Shown piece after piece: positions 1 to 9,196 of a stretch of DNA of 62,000 bases (its first letter is position 1; each line of letters begins with the position of its first letter). Below the pieces are notes generated by a model. That model ran no database searches. It was not told the DNA's origin and worked only from the letters and a program-made list of their open reading frames with translations. The translations under genes and the position numbers were made by a program. Origin of the DNA: Phoronis australis (lineage: Eukaryota; Phoronida; Phoronidae); the NCBI GenBank assembly GCA_002633005.1, contig NMRA01000005.1:893001-955000 (forward strand), written 5' to 3'.

Positions 1-470
1 TATTTTCTTCAAATGTCCCCTCATCGAATCCCTGAGAGACTCACTCTTTCGTGCACTCAATGATAACCAATCAGTTGTTAACGCTCTCAATTCTTGTAAT
101 AATATCCCTACTAGAGTTACATTATTACTGAATGGTAGTCCTAACCTTGACTTTGTTCTTAACGAATTCCTCCTAAGCAACGTTAGCAAGTTTTTATATA
201 CCGTTTATCAATATTGTTGCATCTGATTTCCCTACATGAATCTGTAAATATTTTTGTTTTTACATATCTGTAATAGCATGTATAAGTATTGGAATACTTA
301 TTTTAGATACTACTTAATTGTATATATCTCTATGTATATAAGTTTCATTTATGAATTGTTTACAACCCAGATATAATGCTTCGCGGTTTCTGGGTTTGTT
401 ATTATTTCTTTGTATGTTCTGTGTATCCTTCAATAAATATATATCACAGTGAAAAAAAAAATTCTAAGGA
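1..470 (+). mobile_element. 3' end of a CR1/L2-like LINE, cut by the window edge
   Basis: Frame 2 is open from base 2 to a TGA near 230. It reads like the extreme C-terminus of a CR1/L2-type LINE polyprotein: a fragment FFKCPLIESLRDSLFRAL, then a leucine-rich LLLNGSPNL block and a final FLLSNVSKFL helix. This order (Cys-containing 'F..CPL' motif, LLL-G block, terminal helix) is typical of the end of such retrotransposon proteins. About 200 bases of AT-rich 3' UTR follow, with AATAAA at 432-437 and an A-run at 452-461, as expected for an inserted polyadenylated copy. The 5' part lies outside the window. The clade is inferred from memory of the family. Confidence 0.6.
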
Positions 471-472
471 AA

Positions 473-889
473 CGTTTTGATCATGTGTATGGCTTAGTGG
501 CTAAAATGGACAGTTTCTCAACTGGACAACAGATGTCACTAAAAAGCCATTCAATGAACAGTTATCTTTTCAGCAATTAAAACACTCGACATAAGCTTAC
601 AACTTTGACTATCAGAGAACAACATGTAAAAGCTTATAGCATTCAGCATTTATATAATAAGTTACTTGAACATATTTTGAAAAAGCAAAAAAGGGCACAC
701 AGGTCTTTTGTAGGCCCAGTTTAGTACACCATTTGTAACATATATAGATATCCTGCTGTAAACCTTGTGCAAGAACAGAGTAAACTGCTGTACAAGAACT
801 TTGAGGTTACCTGTGTTCCGGTTGATTTTGTTTTGATGAATACACTGTTGCTTTGTTGTATTATATATTCATTGAAAATGTCATGCTGA
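473..889. other. Unassigned AT-rich spacer
   Basis: No open frame with recognisable similarity, no clear repeat and no RNA gene was seen between the LINE tail and the following tandem array. Confidence 0.4.
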
Positions 890-1300
890 GAAATCCATTA
901 GGATTAAAAGTCTCATAAGAATTTCTGTAGGTTTCATAAAGAATACCAAAAGGATCCTACAGGATTCCTATAGGCTATTGGGCCAAAATCCAATTGGATT
1001 CTATAGGATTTCGTATAGGATTCCTATAAGATCCTAGAGGATTTCTATAGGATCCAATAGAAAATCCTATAAGATTTCCTATAGGATCCTATAGGATTCC
1101 TATAGGATCCAACAAGACATCCTATAGGATTTCCTATAGGATATTGGGTCAAAATCCAATTGGATTCCTATTGGATCCTATAGGATTCCTATAGGATATT
1201 GGGCCAAAATCCAGTTGGATTCCTATTGGATCCTATTGGATTTCCTATAGGAATTCCTATAGGATTTCCTATAGGAATCCAAATAGGAAATCCTAATGGA
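890..1300. repeat. Tandem array built on the palindrome TCCTATAGGA
   Basis: About 400 bases are made of variants of TCCTATAGGATTCCTATAGG. A longer higher-order unit carries ATTGGGCCAAAATCCAATTGGA-like text and recurs near 976, 1143 and 1198. The core is self-complementary, so single strands can fold into many alternative hairpins. The array reads through as an open frame of Gly/Ile/Pro-type repeats, which is a by-product of its periodicity and not evidence of a protein. Confidence 0.85.
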
Positions 1301-1429
1301 ATTTTTCGCAAGGGCTGCCACGGAAGCTTACAGTGTGTTGCTTTCAACACGGCGTGCTTCCATGACGTTTTTGACCCCTGCAGTTACATCAACTGTAGAA
1401 CGTAGTGAGTTCCTACGCATTTGGTTAAG

Positions 1430-2325
1430 AATCCCTCTGTGGTTTTCCTTCGTCAGACTTTCCCGTAGAACTGGGATCTTGCAGCTATCAGTGTCATCTC
1501 TCGTGGAGAAACATAAAGCAAGTAAAGTCAGTCTGCAGCCGATGATGAGAGATTCGACAGACCCAATCATTCGTGCAGTGTTACCCAAAGTTCGCTGTGG
1601 TCGTAAATCATCAGCTGCAGAAACAGCCCGAGAATGCCGAGGCGAGCCTTCGAACCAAAGATGTGTAATTGGTGCTAATCATACGAGGCGTGCTGGACTC
1701 GGTTTTTCATCCTACAATTGGTTCAGAAGTGCAAGTACCACCAAATGACTGTCGAGAAGGTCCGCTTCGTTGAGGAAGAGAAAAGATCAGCTACAGCTGT
1801 TTCGCATGCCAAAAGCAGTGTGTGTGGACTACATGGCATGCGGCGATCTAAAGATTACACTGTTTGCGGTGGAACCCCTGTCAGTATCATTTCTCTTACT
1901 CCTACCAACCTGAAACAATGGGGTCTGTCTAACTTGGATTTTTGTAACTGGTGTCACGAAGACCTTGGTCATGTTCTATCAAGCTGTCCGCAATGTCACC
2001 AGATGTTCACCTGGTGCCAGAATCAGGTTCTGGAGGTCCTGTAAGAGTCACCGAATGCTCGTTGTAATGCTGTAAATACAAAACCAGCGAATACGAAGTA
2101 TGAGCCATTAAGATTGCAGTGTGAGGAAAGAGGACGTAGCTGTCATATTTTGTATGTGGAGGTCGGGTGTTGTGGTTGTCGTCTCTATTCGCCCATATTG
2201 AACTCAGTCGGTAATTGTGACATTAGGAAGACCAACAAGAGCCTTCAGTGTGCTACAGAACGAATATCTTGCTGGATTTGCCAGTGGACTAGAGTTAAAA
2301 AATCATGGCTTCAGGCACCCTGACT
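1430..2325 (+). pseudogene. Decayed C-terminal part of a LINE polyprotein
   Basis: Several plus-strand frames, broken by frameshifts and stops, together resemble the region after the reverse transcriptase of an invertebrate LINE. In order: SLVEKHKASKVSLQ followed by MRDSTDPIIRAV (about 1498-1580); an RRAGLGFSSYNWF segment (about 1685-1725); LKQWGLSNLDFCNWC with HVLSSCPQCHQMFTW (about 1910-2020), which is the Cys-rich motif followed by a tryptophan and a VLEVL helix; then ERGRSCHILYVEVGCCG and a terminal ISCWICQW.RVKKSW (about 2120-2310). The order matches known elements, but at least three frame changes are needed to join the pieces, so it is an inactive fragment. No upstream polymerase motif is left in the window. 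Confidence 0.6.
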
Positions 2326-2335
2326 GACTGTCCAA

Positions 2336-3244
2336 CAGACACTACCCGACGCCAGGGATGGCAGTACCGTCGGTACTCGCCGAAACTGTGTTATCATTGC
2401 CGGTTGGTGGCTGAGGAGGGTAGTGAGGTCTAGCAACTCGCAAGTTGTATGATATATCTTTATCTAGGGTAGGCCTACCCTTACTTACACCCTCGCCCAG
2501 AGTGGGAAAAAATCAGAAGATGTTCTGTTTGTATAACACAGACGTAGGAATCAGAATTTGTGATTTTTACCCACTTAGTAAAAATAAATTGTACTAAGTT
2601 GAAGAAGGATAAGCAGTATATACAAATTTCCAAGAAACGGTGTCAAAGGCCGTTTAAATGTCTACAAACACTAGCATGCAAAAAATATCTTGTTTCTCAG
2701 TAAAATACAGAACATGCCACAATCATCCTGTATTTTCACCAACATATCTTCCAGCAGGGAATCCCTTGATTTTCGTAAATACCCAGCACCATTTTCGTCC
2801 TGTCAGCAATGCATAACCACAAAATCTCATAATTTGCATTCATTAATGTTATCGACCTCCAGTTTCTCAAAAATTCTCCACGATCTATTACGTTTTGGTT
2901 AGTTTCATAACCCTTAGCTGTTACTGATGGGACAAAAGATAACGTCTCTCAAAGCTGCACAGATATGATCGAACTAAAATGGTTGAAGAATTTATTGAAT
3001 TCAAAGATGAAACCATCGCAAGAGACACGTTAGCCTCAACGGAATACACATCACCCCTCCCCCGCGCTTACGTGTCAACTATACAGAGCATATGAAAGGC
3101 AACAAAGCCCGTATGGATCAGTGTTAACGCATATATTGTCTGATTTATAACAGTCTTCTGATCTCGATTAGACAAGGCCAGCAAGCTGCCATTATAGACA
3201 CTCTGTCAGGTGAGCTTGATACAACGCAAGTGTGCATATAGAAC
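2336..3244. other. Region upstream of the short filamin copy
   Basis: No other gene or clear repeat was seen. A sequence CAG|GTGAGC at about 3208-3216 would make a good donor and might mark the end of a 5' untranslated exon, but no matching acceptor is obvious before the ATG at 3245. Promoter elements could not be identified with confidence. Confidence 0.3.
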
Positions 3245-3533
3245 ATGGATTGTTACGATGACCCTACCTCTACAGATGCTGAGTGGAAAAGTATTCAGCA
3301 GAATACCTTTACGAGATGGGTAAACGAACATTTGAAGCGGGTTAATAAACAAGTCTATGATGTCGAAACCGATTTTTGCGACGGTGTGCTTTTAATCGCT
3401 CTCCTGGAAGTTTTATCCAGGAAAATGATCGACCGATACAACAAGAGGCCTACCTTCCGACCACAAAAGATCGAAAATATTGCCATTGCGTTGAAATTTG
3501 TGGAGGACGAACAAATTAGATTGGTCAACATAG
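3245..3533 (+). CDS. Short filamin copy, exon 1 (first part of CH1)
   Basis: The exon encodes residues 1-96 and the first base of codon 97. It ends at ATAG|GTAAGA, a strong donor. Compared with the full filamin it has a much shorter acidic N-terminus and lacks one Asp in the EDDEQI stretch (here EDEQI). Confidence 0.8.
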
Positions 3534-6500
3534 GTAAGACTTGAATGCAAGTATGGGTTTGTATAGCTCGTTTGAACTCAATATGTCGATTTGTAGTGCT
3601 ACAATAGTCGGAATACCTCCGTTGTTCCCATGTATCTACATGTATTCAGCACTGAAGACCTACCAAGACAATTTATCTGCCAGATTAAGTATCAACGGGT
3701 GCCACCTGGCCGCAGTTGGGTCTTCTTATAGCTATCTGAAACTAGTTTGATAGTTCTGCATTATATAACTCGGTTTTGTTGTCTGTCGCATATGCTGTGT
3801 TGCCGTTTTCAGAGCATTTATACAGTGTAGGTTCCATCACAAATTGCAATTAAGCCCCTGTCTATGGAATTCCAAGCCTGTCAGTCGTGAACTTACGCGT
3901 TCGGGGTTTACAAATTAGCGCGTTAATCTAGGCCTATTTGCATTAAATTACGCGTTAGTTGTGACGTCACCACAGGGATAGAGTTTAGTAGCTGTCTCGC
4001 GGCTACACAAACCTCGCAAAATCGCCTGTTCTCATTTAAAATACACATACGTATCTCGCGAAGTCGTGCTTCTCAGCTAGGTCCTAGCGTGAGATCCTAG
4101 CGTTACTGAAAATTCTACCTGGGTAGATTACTAAGACTTGTACATCAGTAGTAGTAGCAGTCGTAGATACTACTAGGCCAACTGTACAAATTGTTGCAAT
4201 CAACCCATTTTCAGGATGAATGACGTCACAACTAACGCGATGTTTAATAGACGCAAGCTTAGTTAACGTGCTAACGTGTAAAATCCGTACAAATTAACAA
4301 CTGACCAGCTTGGGATTTCATCATAGTTACGTATTTTGGCTTTTAAGATTAGTCGTGCGTTCCGCGTACACGTGAGATCCTCGCTCCTAGGCTAGATCCG
4401 ACACATGGCCATGAATTACACTAAGAAGCAAATCAGCTTCCTTTGTAAGATCGTTGCGTCTACGGAACGCAGCACCAACCATCGTATGATCACGTTTTAT
4501 GCAACGACAGGGTTGGTCGAGCAACTTACAATCGATGGCTCTAGTTGTTGTACCACCTCTTGATCTGTCCCGATTAATGATAGGTCTACGTGGTGCGATT
4601 TTTTTGAGCTACGCAGGACCTTATCGACAAGTCTGTGTGTGTATACCAAAGTATCAGCAAAACTATAGATTTGAACACAATAAAGATATATATTTTCCGT
4701 AAGCAGAATTTGATTTTTTCCTTTTAACCAATTAGCCATTCATTGGGTCACGTGACCATGTCTTTTTGTAAGTTATCAAAAAGATAGGTTCACTGGTAGA
4801 AAACAACGATATCAATAACATGACAAAATTTATTTGTCACGAATGTTCAAGATGAAATCCCAAAAACGTTAATTTTCTTAAATTTTCGCTTTGTTTTCCT
4901 TTTTTCAAAAGCAGCTTTTGTCTTTTTCCATGCAACCATTAAAGTCTTATTTTAGTCCATTTTGAGAAAAAGAGACATTTTAAAAGTAATTTCTATAATC
5001 ATTTTAGAGAACAGTGCATAAAGTATATTATCTGAGAGTTCCACAACAATTTGATCTGCTGTTTCTGAGATATGATGTTCCGAAGTAAATTTGGACATTT
5101 TTCTAGGGTTGAAATTAATCTCAGCAAAGACCTGGATATATATTGTTGTCAGGGTTCCGTATCGAACCCAAAAAATGACACTAGTACAATCGCACTCGGC
5201 CATGAATAAACCATCAAGACCATAATTTATGTTTGCACTACAGCGCAGCTTGAGACGCTGTAACAACCGAGTGATGTGGCCGCAACAATGACTGAAAAAG
5301 GAAACAAATCAGAGAAAGAAGGAGACGCCGGGCGTGCGTTCAGTAGACGCTAGGACCTACGAGCTAAAACCTAGTAAAAGTCACGTGCTCTCATTTAAAA
5401 TGCATTGCAATATCTCGCGTAATCTCGCGAAGTCTTGCTTTTTAGCGAGATCCTAGCGCGTTACTGAACGGGAGGCGGTACTATGTCCGTCTAGCGTGTG
5501 GACGTTAGATCATTTCAGGTCAACTGTTTAAACCTCAGGAAGGAACTGGAGACGGAAACACAAGGGTGACTTGTGACATTGTCAATGGCATGCGCCTACA
5601 GTAGCGGAAAGATGCCATAAGGGGGGGGGGGCAACATCCTTGGGGAATTGGTCAAAACGCCGTTGTATGTGCACAGACGGCCCGAAAGTTGCGGGGGTCG
5701 AGGACATACACCTGCTGTTCGGAAAATCTATCGGTAGGCCTAGACTAAAAAAATACGGGAACGTGTTTCCGCGTCTGAGCGCGCCCCTCCCTCCTCCGCT
5801 ACTCCTGATCTCAATATTTCCTCACGCTTTCACGCTGTTGCTGTTTCATTTTGCTTGCAGCAGCCATGCAAGGGGGGCCCTGCCCCCCCCCCCCTAAATC
5901 CGACTACGCATGTTCCACGAACTGACACCCACACTGCCATGCAATGACACCATTCACAGGCGAGCTGTGGAGCCGGGCCTAAAGCAGGCAATCACCTTAC
6001 GATCCATCTGTGGCCACCGCAAGCAGAGACGAGACTTTGTGCTACTCGTTCCGAGTCATTACGGCAAAAGCTCCCTGGAGATCAAGCTAGGAAGTGGCGG
6101 TCGCAACAGTGGCAGAATACGAAGGCGAGGAGTTCTTCCTTACTGCGGGTAGACGGCGCCATTGAGGTATCAATATGTTTCCCTTGTAACTGTAAGTTGC
6201 CTATTTCAAGTACCATGATTACATTTTTTGCTTTACTTGTGCAGACGCTAGCGACATCTTGAAAGGTAATCTAAAACTGATCCTGGGCCTGTTATGGACT
6301 CTTATTCTGAAGTACTCCATCTCTATACCTCTCACGGATGACGACACGACGGATGAAAATAGCAAGCAGACTCCCAAGTCCGCCCTGATGCGTTGGTTAA
6401 ACACCAAGATGCCAGAGAAACCCCTCACCAACTTCATCCGTGACTGGACGGATGGCACTGCCATTGCAGCTTTGGTGAACGCTGTTGCACCAGATGAGTA

Positions 6501-9196
6501 GTTCTGATTGCGACAAGCAGCAAAGTCCTGCACCATGTTTAGATCTGGCGAGCTTCGTTGTTTTGGTGACTGCAAATTAGTGAGGGTACTAGACAGCCAC
6601 ACGAGCTTCTAATCATCCACACCAACAACCACAAAAACAACCGAATCCTAATTCGCAAAATGATGACTCGAGTGGGCTTAATTCTTTACCGCAGGTTTGT
6701 ATCCCGACTGGAAGAACTGTAAGCGAGAGAATGCTTTGGAGAACGCCAGTAAAGCCATGGAATTGGCTGAGAAGTGGTTGGACATACCACAGGTAGATAT
6801 AGCGTCGTGCTTTCTGTAATCCAGTCACGCGTAGGTGCAGTAATTGCCACATTTGCATTGTTACCAAGAGACTGAACAGCTTATTCGCACCTTCTTTTTG
6901 CTCTTTATTTCCAGAAAATCAGGAAAAATAACGTAAATCATACATGTATGAGATCAGTAGGAAATTTCTGACAGTGCGATTGTCCGTCTTCCTAATAATA
7001 ATTGACAGAACAGTTACCCTCTTTAGCCGCCCTCATGTAGGGGTTATTATAACGTGGACGATTTGGTTATCTATTAGTCTTCTTCTTAAGTATTGTAGAC
7101 AACAGGCCTCAGTACACGCCAAGGTAGTTCTCACTACCTGATGACTTCGAAAATGGGAAAGAACCCGAGTGTTAACCGACCACGCGTAGTTCACTTGTAG
7201 TATCGTATTCAAGGCCTCGTGCACAAAGTGACCCGTCCGTCACGGTCACCGAGCTAGGCCTTTTGGTTTCGTAAAATCGGTCTCTTGTTTTTTCTCACCA
7301 ACACAAGTCATAGGCAATAAATAGACCAACATGGACCGTGTTCAAATTTGTAAGTTTATAGGTTTGGCCTGAACCCCATTAAACTGCGAAGGGGTTTTTC
7401 TGAAACGTTTTCTAGAGTCGCTGACGGTTTCTTCGTTCTCGTTGGTAATTTTTCTCCAAAAAATTTGAGGGTTGTCAAAGTTTACAAAGCATTCATTTTG
7501 TTCATAGGCGGATTTAAGGGGGGGGGCCAGGGGGCCNCCCCCCCCCCCTTGGCTGCCGCAAAAAAATAAAACAGTAAGAGCGTGGGGAAATGTTGAGTTT
7601 ATTAATTAACCCCGGCAATTAAAATTATACGGATGAAAAAAGATTTAAATGTGTGCAGTTTTAGTGTTGGGGGGGGGCTCAAATCCAATTTCAAGTGTCA
7701 AATTCGGAACACGGCGCATTCGTAACGGAACTATGGTTAAGTATAGGCTCTCCTGCGATATCCCAGGCGACCGGCAGTGACGCTGCGCACTACAACTCAG
7801 TTTCCGTCGTCTGCTCCACTGTGCAATGAAGAAAATTTAATTCATTTTTAANGGGCTCAAATCCAAATTCAAGTGTCAAATTCGGAACACGGCGCATTCG
7901 TAACCAAACTATGGCTAAGTATAGTCTCCCGCGATATCCCAGGCGACCGGCAGTGGCGCTGCGTACTACGACTCTGTTTCCGTCGTCTGCTCCACTGTGC
8001 AATGAAGAAAATTTACTTCATTTTTTAAAGAAAATGGAATCTGAGTGACGATGAAAAACAGAAGCTGCTGGTAAGATGTGTTTAATCGAAGCCTTAGTGA
8101 ATCACGCGGAAACTCGCAATACTCTCTTTGTCAAACCTTATCTTAAGACGATTTCCAAAGCAATCCCGTCATTATTGCTAACACGAAAAACGGATTTGGT
8201 CTTTTGGGCATTTGAAGACTATTTTAAATACGACAAATTTGTTAAAAATTGATGGCACAAAATATAAAACGTGTAATAAGCATTACAAGAAGCAGTAGGT
8301 TTAGCGCAAACGCTTTAGACCATAAATAAGTAGGTCTCCTAGAAAAGGATGAGAAGTTAAGTCGTGGTGGTGTAGTGGTAATACACGCGCGTTCTATCCG
8401 CCAATCCTCCAGGTCGTGAGTTCGAATCTGTTCGACACGCTCTCCGTTTTTTTTTTTGCCTCTTTTGTCTTCAGGAATCAAGGAAAATGCTTGATTTTTA
8501 GAGGTAAAAACAGAAAAATGTCTTGGGCGGGAGGGGGGCAAACCGACCTCCCCCCACTTCGGTGCTATGCGCATCAACAATTGTGGTTCAGTTTGCGCAA
8601 ATGTTTACAGCCCCCCCTTGTGATATCCTAGATCCGCCACTGTTGTTTAGTAATCTGTCAATAGGCCAAACCGGGTTTGGTGTCCTTGTGAGGCAGAGAT
8701 TACGTTTTCAAAACTTAGCATGGCAGACTTGGTTTTCATTTTGAAATAACTGTACAAAATGCAAAACCGATGTAACGGGAGAGTGCCCCGGTTAGTTCAC
8801 TAGGAACCTGCATGTAAGCTCATTGATTGAATGTCGGAATATGAATGGCCGGGTGATCTGTTCAATCTAGCAACTTACTTGAGTGCAAATGGACACTGGA
8901 TTCCTCTACCCTGCCATGTTTTTGAAACTATGTATTCTGTTGGTGTCTCTGGGTACACCCTGAAAAGTTATTTTACACCAGTTCAGTTGAAAGACACAAT
9001 GTTAACTCGATTATCAACTACATCTCTAGTAGTTCACTATTCACCCGCCACTGCTTGACAATGTACAAACACTCACTTGCAGATACTCATGCCAGATGAA
9101 ATGACCAATCCAAACGTGGACGAAATGAGCATAATGACGTACGTATCCCAATTCATCGAGGCCAAGCCGAAGCCGGGCACACCTCTCGGAACATGA
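3245..9196 (+). CDS. Filamin-like actin-binding-domain-only gene or pseudogene (4 exons)
   Basis: Exons 3245-3533, 6245-6493, 6695-6792 and 9083-9196 would join to a 249-residue protein. CH1 covers about residues 13-120, including the actin-binding helix NTFTRWVNEHLKR and the block LKLILGLLWTLILKYSIS. An acidic linker follows at about 125-140. CH2 covers about 141-245, with RWLNTKMPEKPLTNF, DWTDGTAIAAL, GLYPDWKN and MTNPNVDEMSIMTYVSQF. The stop TGA (9194-9196) falls a few residues after CH2, where a normal filamin would continue into its 24 immunoglobulin-like repeats. Intron phases (1, 1, 0) agree with the filamin at 37482 where comparable. The ATG has a good context (A at -3, G at +4) and an in-frame TAG just upstream (3239-3241). 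The exon 2 donor is ATGAGT instead of GTGAGT. If that intron is not removed, translation stops at 6499-6501 and gives a 181-residue, CH1-plus-partial-CH2 product. Function if expressed: actin binding without crosslinking (inference). Confidence 0.72.
3861..4326. mobile_element. 466-bp non-autonomous element with ~105-bp terminal inverted repeats
   Basis: Bases 3861-3970 and 4220-4326 are imperfect inverted copies of each other. The outer ends share CTATG..(A)TCCCAAGC..GTCAGT-like text and the inner ends share CGCGTTAGTTGTGACGTCA. Both inner ends therefore finish in a perfect TGACGTCA (3962-3969 and 4221-4228). There is no coding capacity between the arms. A member of the 130-bp MITE family lies inside (3983-4111). 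Confidence 0.7.
3983..4111. mobile_element. 130-bp MITE family, copy 1 (nested)
   Basis: It shares with the copies at 5338 and 53796 the internal text CTCATTTAAAATNCA, TATCTCGCG, AAGTC(G/T)TGCTT and the end CCTAGCGTTACTGAA. The left end here is GTTTAGTAGCTG, a weaker match to the consensus GTTCAGTA. Confidence 0.65.
5338..5469. mobile_element. 130-bp MITE family, copy 2
   Basis: The terminal inverted repeats are clear here. The left end is GTTCAGTAGACGCTAGGA and the right end, read on the other strand, is GTTCAGTAACGCGCTAGGA, followed in both by C(T)..CGAGCTAAAA-type text. The centre is CTCATTTAAAATGCATTGCA then TATCTCGCG. Length is 132 bp with no coding capacity. Confidence 0.75.
5615..5905. 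mobile_element. MITE debris with long G and C runs
   Basis: The stretch starts at a G-run after CCATAA and ends in a C-run followed by CTAAATCCGACTACG. That is the same type of end (C-run, then CTAAATCCG) seen in the elements at 28661 and 51167. The interior is not clearly related, so the limits are approximate. Confidence 0.4.
6245..6493 (+). CDS. Short filamin copy, exon 2 (end of CH1, linker, start of CH2)
   Basis: The acceptor is TTACTTGTGCAG|AC. The exon encodes residues 97-179 and one base of codon 180, in the same phase as filamin exon 2 at 59863. The expected donor position reads CCAG|ATGAGT where the full filamin has CCCG|GTGAGT, so the invariant GT is AT. Reading on gives two codons and a TAG at 6499-6501. 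Confidence 0.8.
6494..6694 (+). other. Intron 2 of the short filamin copy, with an AT-AG border
   Basis: A 201-base intron starting ATGAGT and ending TTTACCGCAG. The start does not match the U12 AT-AC consensus (ATATCCTT) and the end is AG, so it looks like a U2-type intron whose donor G has mutated. Confidence 0.6.
6695..6792 (+). CDS. Short filamin copy, exon 3 (middle of CH2)
   Basis: The exon encodes GLYPDWKNCKRENALENASK and continues to EKWLDIPQ, the typical filamin CH2 segment. The acceptor is CCGCAG|GT and the donor CACAG|GTAGAT. It enters in phase 1 and leaves in phase 0. The frame is intact even though the preceding donor is defective. Confidence 0.8.
7675..8029. repeat. Tandem direct repeat of about 178 bp, two copies split by an N
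   Basis: Both copies begin GGGCTCAAATCCAA and run through GTGTCAAATTCGGAACACGG, the text CGATATCCCAGGCGACCGGC, and CTCCACTGTGCAATGAAG. They differ at scattered positions. The junction carries a single undetermined base at 7852. Confidence 0.8.
8361..8438 (+). repeat. tRNA-derived SINE-like sequence
   Basis: An A-box-like GGTGTAGTGG (8368 on) and a B-box-like GTGAGTTCGAATCT lie about 45 bases apart, as in tRNA-derived promoters. The 5' GTCG can pair with the 3' CGAC, but the rest of the acceptor stem does not pair well, so it is not a functional tRNA gene. Confidence 0.5.
9083..9196 (+). CDS. Short filamin copy, exon 4 (end of CH2 and stop)
   Basis: The exon encodes ILMPDEMTNPNVDEMSIMTY then VSQFIEAKPKPGTPLGT and TGA. 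In filamins this segment runs on past the hinge into Ig repeat 1, but here no GT donor precedes the stop, so it is a terminal exon or the frame was truncated here. Confidence 0.8.
   Translation: MLMPDEMTNPNVDEMSIMTYVSQFIEAKPKPGTPLGT

Larger units (their letters stand above)
3534..6244 (+). other. Intron 1 of the short filamin copy
   Basis: A phase-1 intron bounded by GTAAGA and TTGTGCAG. It holds two transposon-like elements (3861-4326 and 5338-5469) and C/G-run-rich MITE debris at about 5615-5905. Nothing recognisable was seen in 4330-5330 or 5910-6240, although both carry open frames. Confidence 0.6.
7506..8643. mobile_element. 1.1-kb element bounded by GGCGGAT-type ends
   Basis: The left end is AGGCGGATTTAAGG followed by a G-run. 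The right end is a C-run followed by CTAGATCCGCCACTG, its inverted counterpart. Similar ends occur at 28661, 35046 and 51167. The interior has a direct duplication (7675-8029) and a tRNA-like sequence (8361-8438) but no credible transposase frame. It may be one non-autonomous element or two adjacent ones. Confidence 0.5.
6793..9082 (+). other. Intron 3 of the short filamin copy
   Basis: A phase-0 intron from GTAGAT to ACTTGCAG. Half of it is taken up by the element at 7506-8643. Nothing recognisable was seen at 6800-7500 or 8650-9080. Confidence 0.6.

Noticed and set aside
1199-1405. Open frame with Gly/Ile/Pro repeats
   Set aside because: It is the translation of the TCCTATAGGA tandem array, with no other protein-like feature.
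6494-6694. U12-type AT-AC intron
   Set aside because: The donor ATGAGT does not match ATATCCTT and the acceptor is AG, so a mutated U2-type GT-AG intron is more likely.
8831-9058. 75-codon frame before the last exon of the short filamin copy
   Set aside because: It lies within the intron, shows no filamin similarity and does not join any exon in phase.
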